DNA of 64,000 nt. Origin: Tetracentron sinense (Eukaryota > Streptophyta > Magnoliopsida > Trochodendrales > Trochodendraceae). The stretch's first letter is position 1. Each line of letters opens with the position of its first letter. Shown here in pieces: positions 33,601 to 47,100 of this stretch. The stretch lies in assembly GCA_015143295.1 (NCBI GenBank), contig CM026573.1, positions 3,383,950 through 3,447,949 on the forward strand, read 5' to 3'. A program made the translations under genes and the position numbers. The notes under the pieces were generated by a model that worked only from the letters and a program-made list of their open reading frames with translations, searched no databases and had not been told where the DNA came from.

Positions 33601-36600
33601 CTTGGAGATTGACACCGAAGGCCGTTCTCAAGCATTGGATTGTAGGGAAACAATCCCGGAAGGTCGATATACCGTCTAACCTAACTTATTATTGATTTTT
33701 GCATGTTTAAACAAGATTCATCAATGATTATTGGGTTTTTAGCATGATTATGCATTGATTGTTAATTATGGAGCAGGAAATGAGATTTTATGCACTTGTG
33801 AGTTTGATGAATATGATTTTGGCTATTATGGTGTTGAATGTTTGATGTTTAACTTTATGTGAAATGGAGGATGGGAAATGATGGAGGAAGGGTTGGATGA
33901 ATTTATTGGGTTTTGGATATGAATGTGAATGAGGAATGATTTTGTATGTTGGAGGAAGGGCATTTTGTGCATAATGGCAAGGTGAATGGGTATGATCGGG
34001 TTGAATTGTTGTTTTTTTTAATCGGTAAAAGATATTTCATTAACAAAGAAAAGAGAACAGATTCACAAATATTGAATCACAAAGAACCAAAGCGAACAAG
34101 AAGAAACTAGCTACAAACAAAGAGTACACCAAAATATTGCACAAAAAACAACACACCCCCGGCTACCACTAGGAGATAAAGTCATCAAACCCTATCTCCA
34201 CCACATTAGCTTTAGTGGAGACCCAATCTCGCAACATAAAACGCGTACGGGAACACACTCTCTCAATAGAAAGCGAAGAGTTTTCGAACACCCTCCTATT
34301 CCACTCCTTCCATAGAGACCACAAAACCACTCCTGGAATGAAGGCCCAAATAGGATCGATCGGGTTTTAAACCATTTTTTTTTATCGGTAAACAAACAAA
34401 TATATATATAAAGAGAAAAAGACAAGGATCCAGGAGCATCAAACAAAAGAGAAATCAAGAGATTACAAGCAAGTAAACTCAAGAGCAAACATGGGAATAA
34501 GAAAAACTGCCGTGACTCCTATCCTACACACTCCTCCCGAGAACCTCAACCTAGCACCACCCAAAGCTCCTCCCCATCATAATGAAGGCATGCCCAATCC
34601 AAAGCAGCCAGCCAAATGCGAGCAAAAATATGCGATTAGGACAACGAAGAGTTCTCAAGGAGGTCGGGCCTAAAGACTGTACAAGTGATCTTACTGAAAA
34701 CCGACCATTGTTGTTACCAAACCAGACCCTACAATCCCTAATATCGACACTCGAGGAGTAGGAGCCAATTAGAGCCAATAAACGCGACGCTTCCTCTACT
34801 TCCCAATCATTTAAATCGCATCTCAATGTCGGACACCAAATCTCCCCTTCGCCTCTTCTATCCAAGTAATCCTCTATTGCCGCCTCTCTGTTTGTAGCCT
34901 ACAAATATATATGGCCAAAATCATCCTGAAGCCAAGACTCACCGCACCAGACGTCTTTCCAGAAACCCACCTCGGACCCCTAGCCCACTTTAAACCTGAA
35001 ATTAGGCACTACTAAACTAGTTGTTGCCATGATCCCCTTCCATAGACCCAATCCATGGGATATCTTAACCTGATTTGGGACCCAACACGAATTATCCTCA
35101 TACTTGGCAACTATCACGGTTTGCCACAAGCTAGTCCTTTTCGCCCCAAAATCGCCAAATCCATTTCCCAAGCAGGGCCTTATTAACTAAAGAGAGAGAC
35201 TTAAGATTTAACCCCTCATCGTTCTTAGGGCGACAAATCTGGTTCCAAGCCACCAGATGATACTTGAAAGAGTCATCCTTTGAATTCCACAGAAACTCCC
35301 TCTGCATTCTTTCCTGCGAAACAACAATGGACTTAGGCATTGTTAAGTGGACATATAAAATGTCGGGACGCTACTAAGGGTGCTTTGAATAAGTGTTAAT
35401 TTGCCTCCTTTTGATAAATAGTGAGTCTTCCAACCCGCCAACCTCTTCGCACATCTTTCGAGAACTGGGGTCCATACCGCTTTAGCTTTAAAACCTCCCC
35501 CTAATGACATATCCAGATACATAGACGGGAAGAACTCCCACTTTACACCCAAAGCAAACTGTCAACTGGTCCATGATGAGAACCTCTCCTATGCTCACTA
35601 TCTCTGACTTAGCGAGGTTTACTCGCAGCCCGGATACAGCGTCAAAACAACGAAGGAGACACCTGAGGTATAGAAGGTTTCTTGGCAACGCGTTACAAAA
35701 AATCGGGTTCTAAATCATGTTACTCAAATTATGGATTTACAATAAAGTATTGTGTATGACTCCATGATAATTTATGAATTATGTAAACTTGTATGGTGAT
35801 TGAAATTCGGATAGGCCAAGACTTAGATGAAAGTCTTTCTAACCTGGAATTCTCTAACCATCATGGAATAGGACGCTTTGGTGGAGTTGTCATGGTGACA
35901 GATCAGAATCTAAGGGATTACCTAGATGAATGTTAATCACGACGCTCAAGCACAAATTCACATACATGGTAAGTCTATAAGTACACAAGTACACGTGTCT
36001 CACAAGAACATGCATTTATCATGAACGTGCATCTTATCATGTGTTGTCAAATATGGAACTTTTCATAGATACAGATCTTATCATGCGTTACCGATCATGC
36101 AGTTCTTTATGAATGTGCATCTTATCATGCGTTGTCGAATATGCAATTAATGTGCATCTAATCATGCGTTGTCGAACTATGCAATTAATGTGCATCTTAT
36201 CATACGTTGTCAAACTATGCAATCCACCCGGGATGTAGAAGAAGAAGAAGACTTCGTTTAATTAAAGGGTTGTAATAGATACTTGATGTTTAATTGATGT
36301 TGCTTAGGATTTGGATTTTATATGGGGATCATGATGGTTGATCCGAATTGTGGTTAAGGTTGCATGTTGGTTACATTTTATACTTGATGGTTATTTGATT
36401 ATTGAAATTTTATTATAGAGAAATTTTATACTCTCATTTATATTGCCTTGTATGCTATGGAGTTAAGTAGGTGCAAGCAGTGTCATGGGCCTAAAGTCCC
36501 ATTTCGACCAAGGTGGGATTTTGGGGCGCGACACATGGACTTGCCAAGGACTCGGCTGTTTTGTCTTATAGCAACAAGAGTCCCTGCCTCCAGACTCAGA

Positions 36601-38083
36601 TATGGACTCGGATACGGATTTACTTGATACCCATAAACTATGTGTTTAATAGACAAAAAGGGCATACAAACTGCAGATAATTATCACAAATTTCAGAAAA
36701 TTTTTATTACTCTCATCACTAAAAAATAGAAATAAGTAAGGAAAGAGAGGGGAGAGTCAATGTCCCTTTGTTTCCATAAAGAAAATAGGAGGAATCACCG
36801 ATCCGTCCAACAAAAAAGGAAGGGCACAAAGAGAGGAACCACTAGTCCCCCAACATTTGAGAGAGAGAGAGAGAGAGGAACCATTAGCCACCCCACACAA
36901 AAAGAAAATGTGTAGAGTGAGGAGTATTGATTACTACTACAGAAAATTCAACCAAGATAGAGCCATACAAAGAGAAGCAGAGAGAGATAGAAAAGGGACC
37001 TCATAAGAGAAAAAAAAAATGAAAGAAAGAAAGCTAAACAACATGTCCATCCAATATAAAAGGGAAAAAAGAAACCAGAGGAGAGAATAGAGACATATCT
37101 AGGCCAATTGCAAATTTGCCTTTTATTCCTGCTTCTTATTCTCCTCTAGTCCTCTTCTTGGCAATTCTTTAGACAAAAATGTAGCTTTCTAAAGTAACCT
37201 ATTTTCTGTTTTCCTATTCACACTCAACATATAAAGGTAAAATGAATAGTTTTATTTACTTATATCTATTATTAACATATAAATGAACAAAAGTAAAGTT
37301 TTCATAAAAAAAGAAACAAAAGGTAAAGTATATTTGTGTCTCAGCTGCAAGCCCAAAGCTTGCCATCAAATCACCATCTTGATGCCACATTATTAGGCAG
37401 GCTTTTTGTTTTTGTGGATAAAGTTAGTACATAGCAGTGTTTTAAAAGGTGTGTGAGGCTTATGCCTTGAGGCTCGCCTCGAGGTGAGGTTTAAGGAAAA
37501 CGACTTGAGGCTTAACCAGAAGGCTTAAATTCCATAAGGCTCACACCTCAAAGTGTAAAGCTCACATGAGGAACACGCTTCACGCCTTGAGGCTCACTTT
37601 ATGTCTATAGTGTACGCCTCATAAATTATCTAAAATTAGGGTTCTAGCCACATAACTAGGACTTAAACATTGTTTTGAATTTGTTATTCGTTTTATCGAT
37701 AACAAACACATTATTTATTTCAAATAAGACATTGAAAATGATGATGATGATATTGGTTTCAACTAACACTTAATTTATTATGTTTAAAGTATTTAGGCTT
37801 TTAAAACCATTTGAGTCTAATTCACACTAATTTCCCTACTAGACATTGCAAAAAGTTGGAGCCACTAGCCTATAATAGCCTACATATAGTTCATGACTTC
37901 TTTGTAAATTTTTACTAGAATTCTAAATCCACCACATGAATTGGTGATTGAATATCTTTAATATGTATGAACAAAATGGTAAAATTAAATTTCATCATTT
38001 GCTTGCCTTTATTTTTATTTTTGATAATTTACATAGTATTTTCTCTATGTACACGTGCGCCCACACTCACGCACATGTACACG

Positions 38084-38114
<31 letters not shown>

Positions 38115-41100
38115 CTTGTTATAATCTTTCATTTACTTTTAAATATTTTTGTAATTTCTCTTATATTTTATTTATTTGCTAAAATATGAGAGAATGAGGC
38201 TTTCTTGTGACGCTAAGCCTCACACCTTGAGGTTTACGCCTCACCCATCTTGGGGTCCTAACGCCTCGCCTCACGCTTTCGTGTTTTAAAACATTGGTAC
38301 ATAGACCTTAAACTCAAAGAGAGAGAGAGAGACCTACTTAAGTGATATGAACAAAAGTTTATTTTGACCAAAAAATATAGTGAGGCTTAGACCCTAATTA
38401 GAGTGTTGGGGGAATGTTTAGACAAGGAGGTTTCCTAGGCCATGCATAGACAACACCTGATTACACTGCATTTCCCAAGCAACAAATCAGATTAATTTTT
38501 AAGTATTGTCCAAATAGAAAAATCAAATTAGTTTAGAGATAAATTCTTTTCAATATTTCATAGTATTATCCATATAATTTTTTTGAATCGGTAGTTTATA
38601 ATAGTTTTTAAAATGAAAATTTAAATATCCTTACTTGTCCTCGAACGCTATCTATTGGGGTTCAACGAGTCCAATACCCGTGTCAGTGCAACGTAGATGG
38701 GAATAGAAGAAATATAGATTAAAAAAAAAATTATGTTCCTAACACATGCACGCACGCATGCGCGCGCACACACACATATATTAAGTGAAGCGAGCTTTGC
38801 AGGAGTTATTTATTCAATCAGGGAGATCACAAGCAGAACACACCCACAGATATTTATTCATTCAGGGAGACGCAAGCAGAACACAATCATAGTGTTGGTA
38901 GAAAAGTTGACGATGCAAAACGTTAGTGGAGCTAGATTCTGAGGCACTTCAAGTTAGCTAAGTGCCACATTTTAATTAATAAGAGCACAACACATAGAAA
39001 TGTGTATGCAGAATATATCATGACAACTCTTTGCACATACACAGTCAGACTTTTCTCTATCTAGGATTTTTCTGTTTCTGTTTGAGTTTACTGCTCAGTA
39101 AATCGTTTTCTTGTTTATTGTCATATCTTCACTCCAATTTTCATCTAACATATTATGTTTGATTACGGATCAAAAAAATAAAATAAAATCATGACAACTA
39201 TATTATTGTAAAATAAGACAACAGCAAGATATGGTTTCAGGTTGCGAAACGGCTGGAAAGTAGCAGTCCTTTTTTTCTAAAAGTTGTTTATACCGAAAAC
39301 AGCCCTATTTTAAGTCGTTTTAAGTAAAAACAACCTTATTTTTATACTAAACACGACCCATTTTAAATAATTTTTAGTAGAAACGACCTATTTTAAGCAT
39401 TACAACTGTTATGCAATGTTTGTATTGGCCGATACATATCAATATTTGCTACCATGTTTACAAATAGGGGCATTTTGTAGGTTATGGTTAATCCTCAGCC
39501 GAAACAGTTGAGTAACAGCCGTTATGTAACAGTTTCGGCGAAACTTAAAAACAACGATAACAGGAATAGAATAAGAAAATATAAAATAAGGTTTTATGTT
39601 TCCTAGTAGATACAATGTTATGTTCACTAGAAGTGATACCCAACTACAAACAAGAGGCAGACTTGTGGCATTTCATTGAAATGTCCTATGGGTTGAACAG
39701 AACGTAGCTTTCCAATTTGGGAGATAAGGAAATGTATGGAATACAATGCATACCTGCACAGCAATTTTTTTGATTGAAGATCCCTCTGAGAAAGGTTGCA
39801 TAATCACTACCCCAGGGGGCAGTTTTGTATCAAACATCGTCCGGGCCAACTTAAGCATTTCAGATTGTTCATCCTCACATGTGGTCATGGTTTCTATACC
39901 GAGCTCCCTGTGGATAAAAAGGAAAAATAAAAAATTGAATGAGTAAATAATTTAGATGATGGCTCATATCTCGTGATATGGAATAATAGTGAATCAATTG
40001 CCCACATAGAATTAATTCTTCAAGTCAAATCGTAATTGAAAGATGAATTATGAGGTAGACGTTGGGTAGTCAGGTAAGTGATCTATCAATAGAATAATTT
40101 AGATGTGCACACAGCCACATGCCCAAAAGAGAAGACCCATTCAGTGAGCCCCACTTATGGAAAAACTGACTTGATTGGATCATCCAATTTTCACATTCAC
40201 TTGGTCAGGAACAAATATATGGGGCTTCCAGAGAAAGGATGGAGGGTCTGATGGTTAGGATCATCCAACCAGTTCAATTTTTATCAGATATCTTCTCCAT
40301 GGAACCCCCTGAATATTGGCTCAACTCCTTGCATACGCACCACACACTGCAATATCTTTAGTGAATCGTTGTTACCCTACCTCCAACCTTAGATTTTCCT
40401 TTTTCTCCTCTAGAGATCTTTTCTTGGTATTTTTTTTGCTAAAAGTACAATGACCAAGCAATTTATAAGCAAATTTTGGTACCTGTAGCTCTCAGATGCC
40501 CTTATAGGGTCACTATCAGCAATTGCAAGAATGAGATTGGCATATCCGAGCCTTAAATTTTCTGGGAGATCCTTCACTTGCCCATAGTCTAGCAAGGCAA
40601 CCTGGAAATGGGGAAAAAGATAGCAAAACAGGCCTATATGTTCAACATTGATCATGTAGATGAATAGAGCTGCAACTCAAGAAGCTTGCTCATCTAGGAA
40701 GGAAATGAGTACCGTGGTACATAATCAGATACAAGTTAAATGGTTAGGAACATCATACTTTTACAACACCTGGTTATTCTTGAACAGACTTTTTACAACA
40801 CCTGGTTACTCTTGAACAGACGGAATTTCCCACCGCCTCACTGGTACTGTATACACTCAGTATGCATGCATGCAGAGGGATCTGCACCCAACACTCAAAA
40901 GTCAAATCTGTCCAGATCAGGAAGTTATGATCATTCAGTTCTGTTGATTGACCCACGAGATCCCGTAGATGAGACCCATTCGATGGTGGAAGCCGACCCT
41001 TACATGCATAGCTTAGATTTATGAAAAACAGGACTTCCCATCTTCTCAAGAATTTGCGTGGGCAAAGGTTATAATTATGTGGTAAAAGTTTTTGCATTTG

Positions 41101-44100
41101 GGTTTTTGGAGTCCAGATTCATTATTTTCATGAAAAGAAGACAGCCTAATTCCGATTCAAATGATTGAGTTGACCAATTTCATTTTAGCATAAAATGAAA
41201 AACAATAACTCTATTTTTGCCTTATCCTAACAAACCGTGATTCATGACCAAAAACTATAAAGTTATAGGACAGGATAAACTATCGGAGGTAAGTGAAGAG
41301 GTTTATATGCTTGAAAATTAGTCGCCAACTTGCCTCTGAACCCTTACAAATCAGGATATTTCCGGGATGAGGGTCTGCATGGAAGAAACCACTCTTCAAG
41401 ATCATTTGGCCATATGCTCCAGTCAAACTTTTAAGGATGTTCCTGTATTTAGAAAAATTTTGAGAAAAATGTTATGATCAGCTTGAAGATTGCTGCGATA
41501 CCTTTTGTGCTAGTAAGCTAAATGGGAGGGAATGTCGCATCAAGAAGTCATGTGAAATCAATCAAAGAAAAAAAAACTTTATTCAAAGAAACGATGAAGT
41601 TAAAATAAAGTACAATGCTTTAGAAAGAACAATATAGGAATAGAATTTCTCAAGAAGAGAGTAGTGGAGAAAGAGGTTAGCAATAAGGAGACACTATCAA
41701 GGTAAGAAGAAAAAAGAGGGTGAGAGGATGGATAATAAGAAAGAATGATGTTTAGGTGAAGAGGGATATTCTTCATAATGGTGAAAAGTGGTCAAAGGAT
41801 TCAAAGTCAAATAAAAAAGACAGTGAAAGGCAAAATCCTTATTTTGGGACTTATTTATTTAATTTAACGTGTCACATTAATGGATGATTTGGGCCATAAG
41901 AAATCTTGCCAAGCCAGTCATTTACTTCATGAGATTTTGAATATTTTCAAGGAACTTCATGATGCTAACGCTTGAAAAGAAGCAAGCACAATCTGTAACA
42001 CACTTTTTTACAATTCATGCACCTTACAGAAACAAATAACAGTTTAAATTTAAACAAGTACACTTCAATGGTAAGTAAAATGCTTGGTCCAAATTCATTA
42101 GTAAGAATGTGGATAAGTGGTGATTATTAAGAGAATAAACAAATAAGGGCAAAGACGACTGCATACTCTCAGCAATAATCTAGGGGGCTTACTGCTTTGC
42201 TGCGGCTGCAATCTTACCACCAGGATTTATGCCTCTTTTAGCTATTTCATCACCAAGGTTCAGGATTGGGATTCCATCTATGTACTCCATGACTAAAACC
42301 CTCCTAACCAAGTAGAAAAACACTCTATTAGCTAAAAGTCAATCAAATAATTTCTCAACTTCAGCAATCAAATAGGCAGTTTTACAAGACACAAACTGAA
42401 AAAGTATACTAGTGCAAAGCAATCAGATTAAGCTTTCCTATGTTTAATTTCCTTGCAGGACAAGTAACAACAAAGAAACAACATGAGATTAATAGAAAGC
42501 TTTCCTATGTTTAAAGTTGGGCTGGGATTATCAGACATCTGGAACTCAAGAGAGTTTGTAAAAGAGGTTTGGGGGTAAAGGTTGTAGATACCTGAGGTTG
42601 TTCTATTTTATTTCAAGGAATATATATTATTAAAATGATAGACCTACATGCAAAATAAAAGAGAAAGGCCACTGAATAAGACGAAAAAATGTAATGACAA
42701 AGAACCCTTAAGGTGTTCCTACTCTCTCCTTGAATTGGTGCAAATACTGCTAAACTTCCAATAGAGATTAAAACTCTTTTGTTATATTCCTAGTATCAAT
42801 CTCAGATTTCCCCCAATTGCCTTATTTTAGGCATCTGGAAATTGTCTATAATCTTTCTTCCACAAAAGGAGCACTTCCATCTGTTTGGTGTGCTCCTGGA
42901 AAACCAAGCAAGAAGAGACAATTGGGCTACATAATAATAGTAAAACATGTCCAAGATAACTTCTGATCAAGATGTTTTTAGCAATGCTCTCATCCACTCA
43001 ACTAGCAACTGGTTGACCTGATGGACCTGATCAACCTTAGCACTTGACTTTGTAATAAGAACCCACTACAAACTTTCCCACATGCCAGGATCACCCCAGT
43101 AGAAGCATTATGAAGTAAGCTAGGGTTGATCTTCTATTATTAGATCTGACCTAATATTGATCAAGTTAAGATGATACACAGAATCACCATGCCATTGACA
43201 CCGAATTCTGTTTCCAGAAGGATATTTCAAATAGCTCTATATCCTTTTCATGGCATCCTTGTGAGAAGATAGGCATGAATCATGATATGGCTTAACAATC
43301 ACATTATATGCATGTTGGGACTTAGGAAGTAAGGCCTACCGACTTCAATGATTATTTAATGCTCTATGACCTAATTTTGGCAACGATATCAAATATAAGC
43401 ACATTATATATTTGTATACGATGAAATTTTCTATTTTTAGCTTTTCCTTGGTCTCTTACCATATCTGAAGAATCTTTAGCTTCCTCTCTCTTCTTTCTCT
43501 TTAATATAAATCACAATTACTTATAAGAAAAAAATACACTTTTAGATATAGCGTAATATACATCACATGGACAGCAGTTGTTACAAAAACTATGTCCACT
43601 CAATAAATATTCAGAAACATAAAGATTTTTTTTTTGGGGGGGTTTACATAAGATGTATTTCCTAAATCCTATGTGATACATAAAATTAAATTACCTAAGT
43701 GATGAGACTATGTTCATAGCACGAAAAGTGTTTCACACCATTTATTTACTTGTAACCCCATTTGGAAATTCAAGCTTGAAAGCACATCTTTTCTGTTAGA
43801 AAAAGTACACATCAACATAAGAAGTTGTTGATTTAAACTTTCCATAGCTTAATGTTCAATATCCACAAAGTAAACTCTAACGAAACAAGTATTAATTATT
43901 CGCATAAGATTGGAATGATCTAAAAGGAAAAGAGATTTGCCCAGTGAAACTCAAGTTTTTACACATTAAACTGGGATGTAGTGTAACTTACCTAGTCACC
44001 ATGTCCCGCATCACACTTGGGACTAAAACCGGAACCTTTTTGTTGTTTACATGCAGAAAATGTTGGATTCTCTGCATAGCTTCAGCCTCCCTCAAAAAAT

Positions 44101-47100
44101 CAAATTCATACCCGATCTTGAATGCCAAAAAGAGAAACAACTTAATTAAGCAGTATTTAATGATTAGCCTGAAAGTTATTTAAATGAACTGCATAAATTA
44201 CTGAATCTGGTTAATTTTGATCACATAGTAGATTTCATCGAAATAACAAATAGAACATGTATTTATATCTCATGAAGAAGCTTCCACAAATATAACTTGG
44301 ACAAATGAATTTGAATAAATATCCAGCTTTTAGAATGGAACAAAAAGAACAAAAAAATTAGTTCAAAACCACCCAACATAAGTTTTAAGTCAACTATAAA
44401 TACTATATTCTTCACAAAAGACTGCATTCCCAAGAAACATCATCTTCTTGGACTAAGCTTAAATAATACAAAATAATGCAAATTATTGTGATATTTGAGT
44501 GAAATGTTTAAAGTTACAAAAGCTTTAAGGTGGTTATCAGCTAACAATATCAGTAGACATAAAAATGTCAACTCTAAACGTTGACAATGTTTCAAAAAAT
44601 ATGGGGGTTCCAAGAAATCATGGTTACTATTTAGGACTTATAACAAAAAGAGTTTACCACATCTTTGTTTCTAAGTTATAATGTCAACAACTTTCCGTGT
44701 ATCACAAATTTACAATTTCATATGATATATGACAAATTGTTCAGAGTTGCAGCAGCGTAAACGAAACTATAGCCAACAATGTCCTTTAGATTAGATGGCA
44801 TAGCTGAAATTCAGCTTCGTGCCTTCGCAGTACCACAGTAGGGTGTAAGGGTCAAAATAGGCCCAACCCATTTTACCCACCAAAAGATGTTATGTATATG
44901 ATATATCACTCCGTCATTTTGTGGACAATCAGGGTAGTTAAGCTGAACCAACCAATCCAAAATTTCACTATGCCAATGCAACACTAATCAGATTGCCTAC
45001 ACATATATGTGATTTAGCCAAGGGCAAAGTCATGTGACTGCTCAACTCAAATGAGTCGAAATAAATTCACAATTACCAGATTGAGAAGCGAAAATGAGAA
45101 GCGAAGCAAAAGCAAGAAGCGGGAAACGAGGCTCAAATATCCGTGGGAAATGAGAAGCAAGAATGAGATACGGGCACCTCATTCCCATTATATTCTTATA
45201 GGAATTCATACCTTAGATTTTGCCTCACATAAGATATGTGTGGACAATTAGGTGTTTTAAGTTCCAACGATACTTACTGTTAATAGTCTACACCCTAGGC
45301 TTAGACTCAGATATATTTCATAATGTCTCACATACATTGCTCTCTTTGACCAGTAAATGAGACATGATGGAAGCATCGAAGCGAGCATCGGAAAACAAGC
45401 TTCTTGAGAAGCAAGTATCCTACCTTGTACATAATTTCCGTACAACTATGAGTTAGATAGCATCGGGTGATTCCTGAAACTCTGAACAGAAGGTTACACT
45501 ACACTCCCATACCATACATATGCTCACCAGCTCAATTTCCTATACCAATTAATCAGTGGGACACCTCTTGGATGGGGCATAACCAAAAATCTGACTAACA
45601 GGAGACTTCTTACTGCTCAATGCATGGATAATAGTCTTCCCAACCTTTGTCCTTTTTCAGTTCTCCAATATTTAGATTTAGATCGGAAGGTTACTATCGT
45701 CCAGTCATTATAATTTTCAGACTATCCTATCCAAGAGGTGGCTCACTGTTCAAAAGGTTCAGTTTGATGCAGTACATACCAAATGGGAGTTGTGTTCGTT
45801 GACTATAATGGAACTAAACTACATCATATGTATTTGCAACCTAATTTCAAGGTTAGGTGATCGCAGCCATAATAGAGTTGCAAAAGCTAATCAAGTCAGG
45901 TTAGAGTTGCAAATTCTAATCAATAACCAAATACAAGCCCTAACTACAAAACACCAAACACGATGATATCAACTAGAAACACCAAAACAATACTAATAAG
46001 CACCTGTTTCTCCATTTCCTTAGTTATAGAGAATAGATCGAATTTGATATCTGTCTTTTGCAAATAAAAAGCAAAAGCTTGCAAGTTGCGGATGTCTGTC
46101 ATCATTAAATCCTGAACTCCAGGATGTTGCACCTGCAAAGTACAAATGCACATAGAAGTTAAAATGCCATAATTTGCATCCAGGCTTCAAAGATGATTTC
46201 TTCTCTCACTTACCTTGACAGCAACATCACTCTTGCCACCTCTCAATCTTGCTCGGTGAACCTGAATCGAGCATAAAAGCAGAAGTAAGGAATACTAGTC
46301 ATCATAGTAACAAAGTTCGGTTATTTCTATAATTGAACTCACGAATTTTCTTCAAACAATTAATTTACAAATTATTCGCGACTTTTTGTGAAAATCGCAA
46401 ATAAATATCTAATATTTGAAATGTGCTTTTTTAATAATGTCTCATTATTAGTAACCTCATTTTTATTTTTCCCAATCTATACCTTTTTTCCAAGTTTTTC
46501 CCTAGCGGAATAATTTCCCAAACTCCAACTTGTGACTATGCTCGTCATTAGCACCATACAGTATGATTTCCAGTATCAAACATTGCACTGTGGAGTTAAA
46601 GCCTCCAAGAAAAAAAGTAAATGGCCCCACCTATACAGTACCTGGTTTGATGTAGATTGTGGGATCCAGCCCCTCCTTTTCCAAAAAAGAGGTTGCTGTA
46701 ATGCAATGTGATGCTGTAGGGAACTATCTCATATCATCTCTTTTCACGTCTACATCATTGGCTGGATCTTAATAAAGCCAACTTCCTTAGCTTCATCATG
46801 GTGCTAGAGGAACTCACCATTCCATTGGCATCTGCCTGACTCACTCATGGAGATTATCTAACTTATCATCTCTATATCTATTGTCGTTGCCATTTTTTTT
46901 TAAATAAACACAAGAAGTTACAAGTGTCACAGATAAGTAATACAGCTAAGGTGTTCCCTTGGGTAAGTCTTTGGGTTGGTTCCAAGATCCTCCACTCTTA
47001 CACTTTACTGTCTTTGCCAAGCTACAGGCTGAGACTGTTAACCTTCCCATTCCAACATGTGTCCTCATATTGTTAATAAGAGTTTTCATCTAAAAAATGT

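Larger units (their letters stand above)
32971..36533 (+). mobile_element. Solo LTR B with two LINE insertions
   Basis: From TGTAGAGACTCAAATC to GGGATTTTGGGGCGCGACA, flanked by perfect 5-bp repeats CATGG at 32966-32970 and 36534-36538. It has the same family ends as LTRs A and C. A CGCTCGAGCG-type palindrome cluster (33143-33427) is followed by TATAAATAGG at 33491. About 1.7 kb of its length is LINE sequence inserted later. The orientation is opposite to the host ABC1K gene. Confidence 0.85.
30861..39753 (-). other. ABC1K intron 10, 8.9 kb, element-filled
   Basis: The intron between the tenth and last exons. It holds a hAT-like element (31196), a MITE tandem array (31803), a solo LTR (32971) with two LINE tails inside, and a second hAT-like element (37435). 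Other introns are 81-1887 bp, so insertions explain most of the length. Coding exons on either side remain in frame. Confidence 0.85.
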
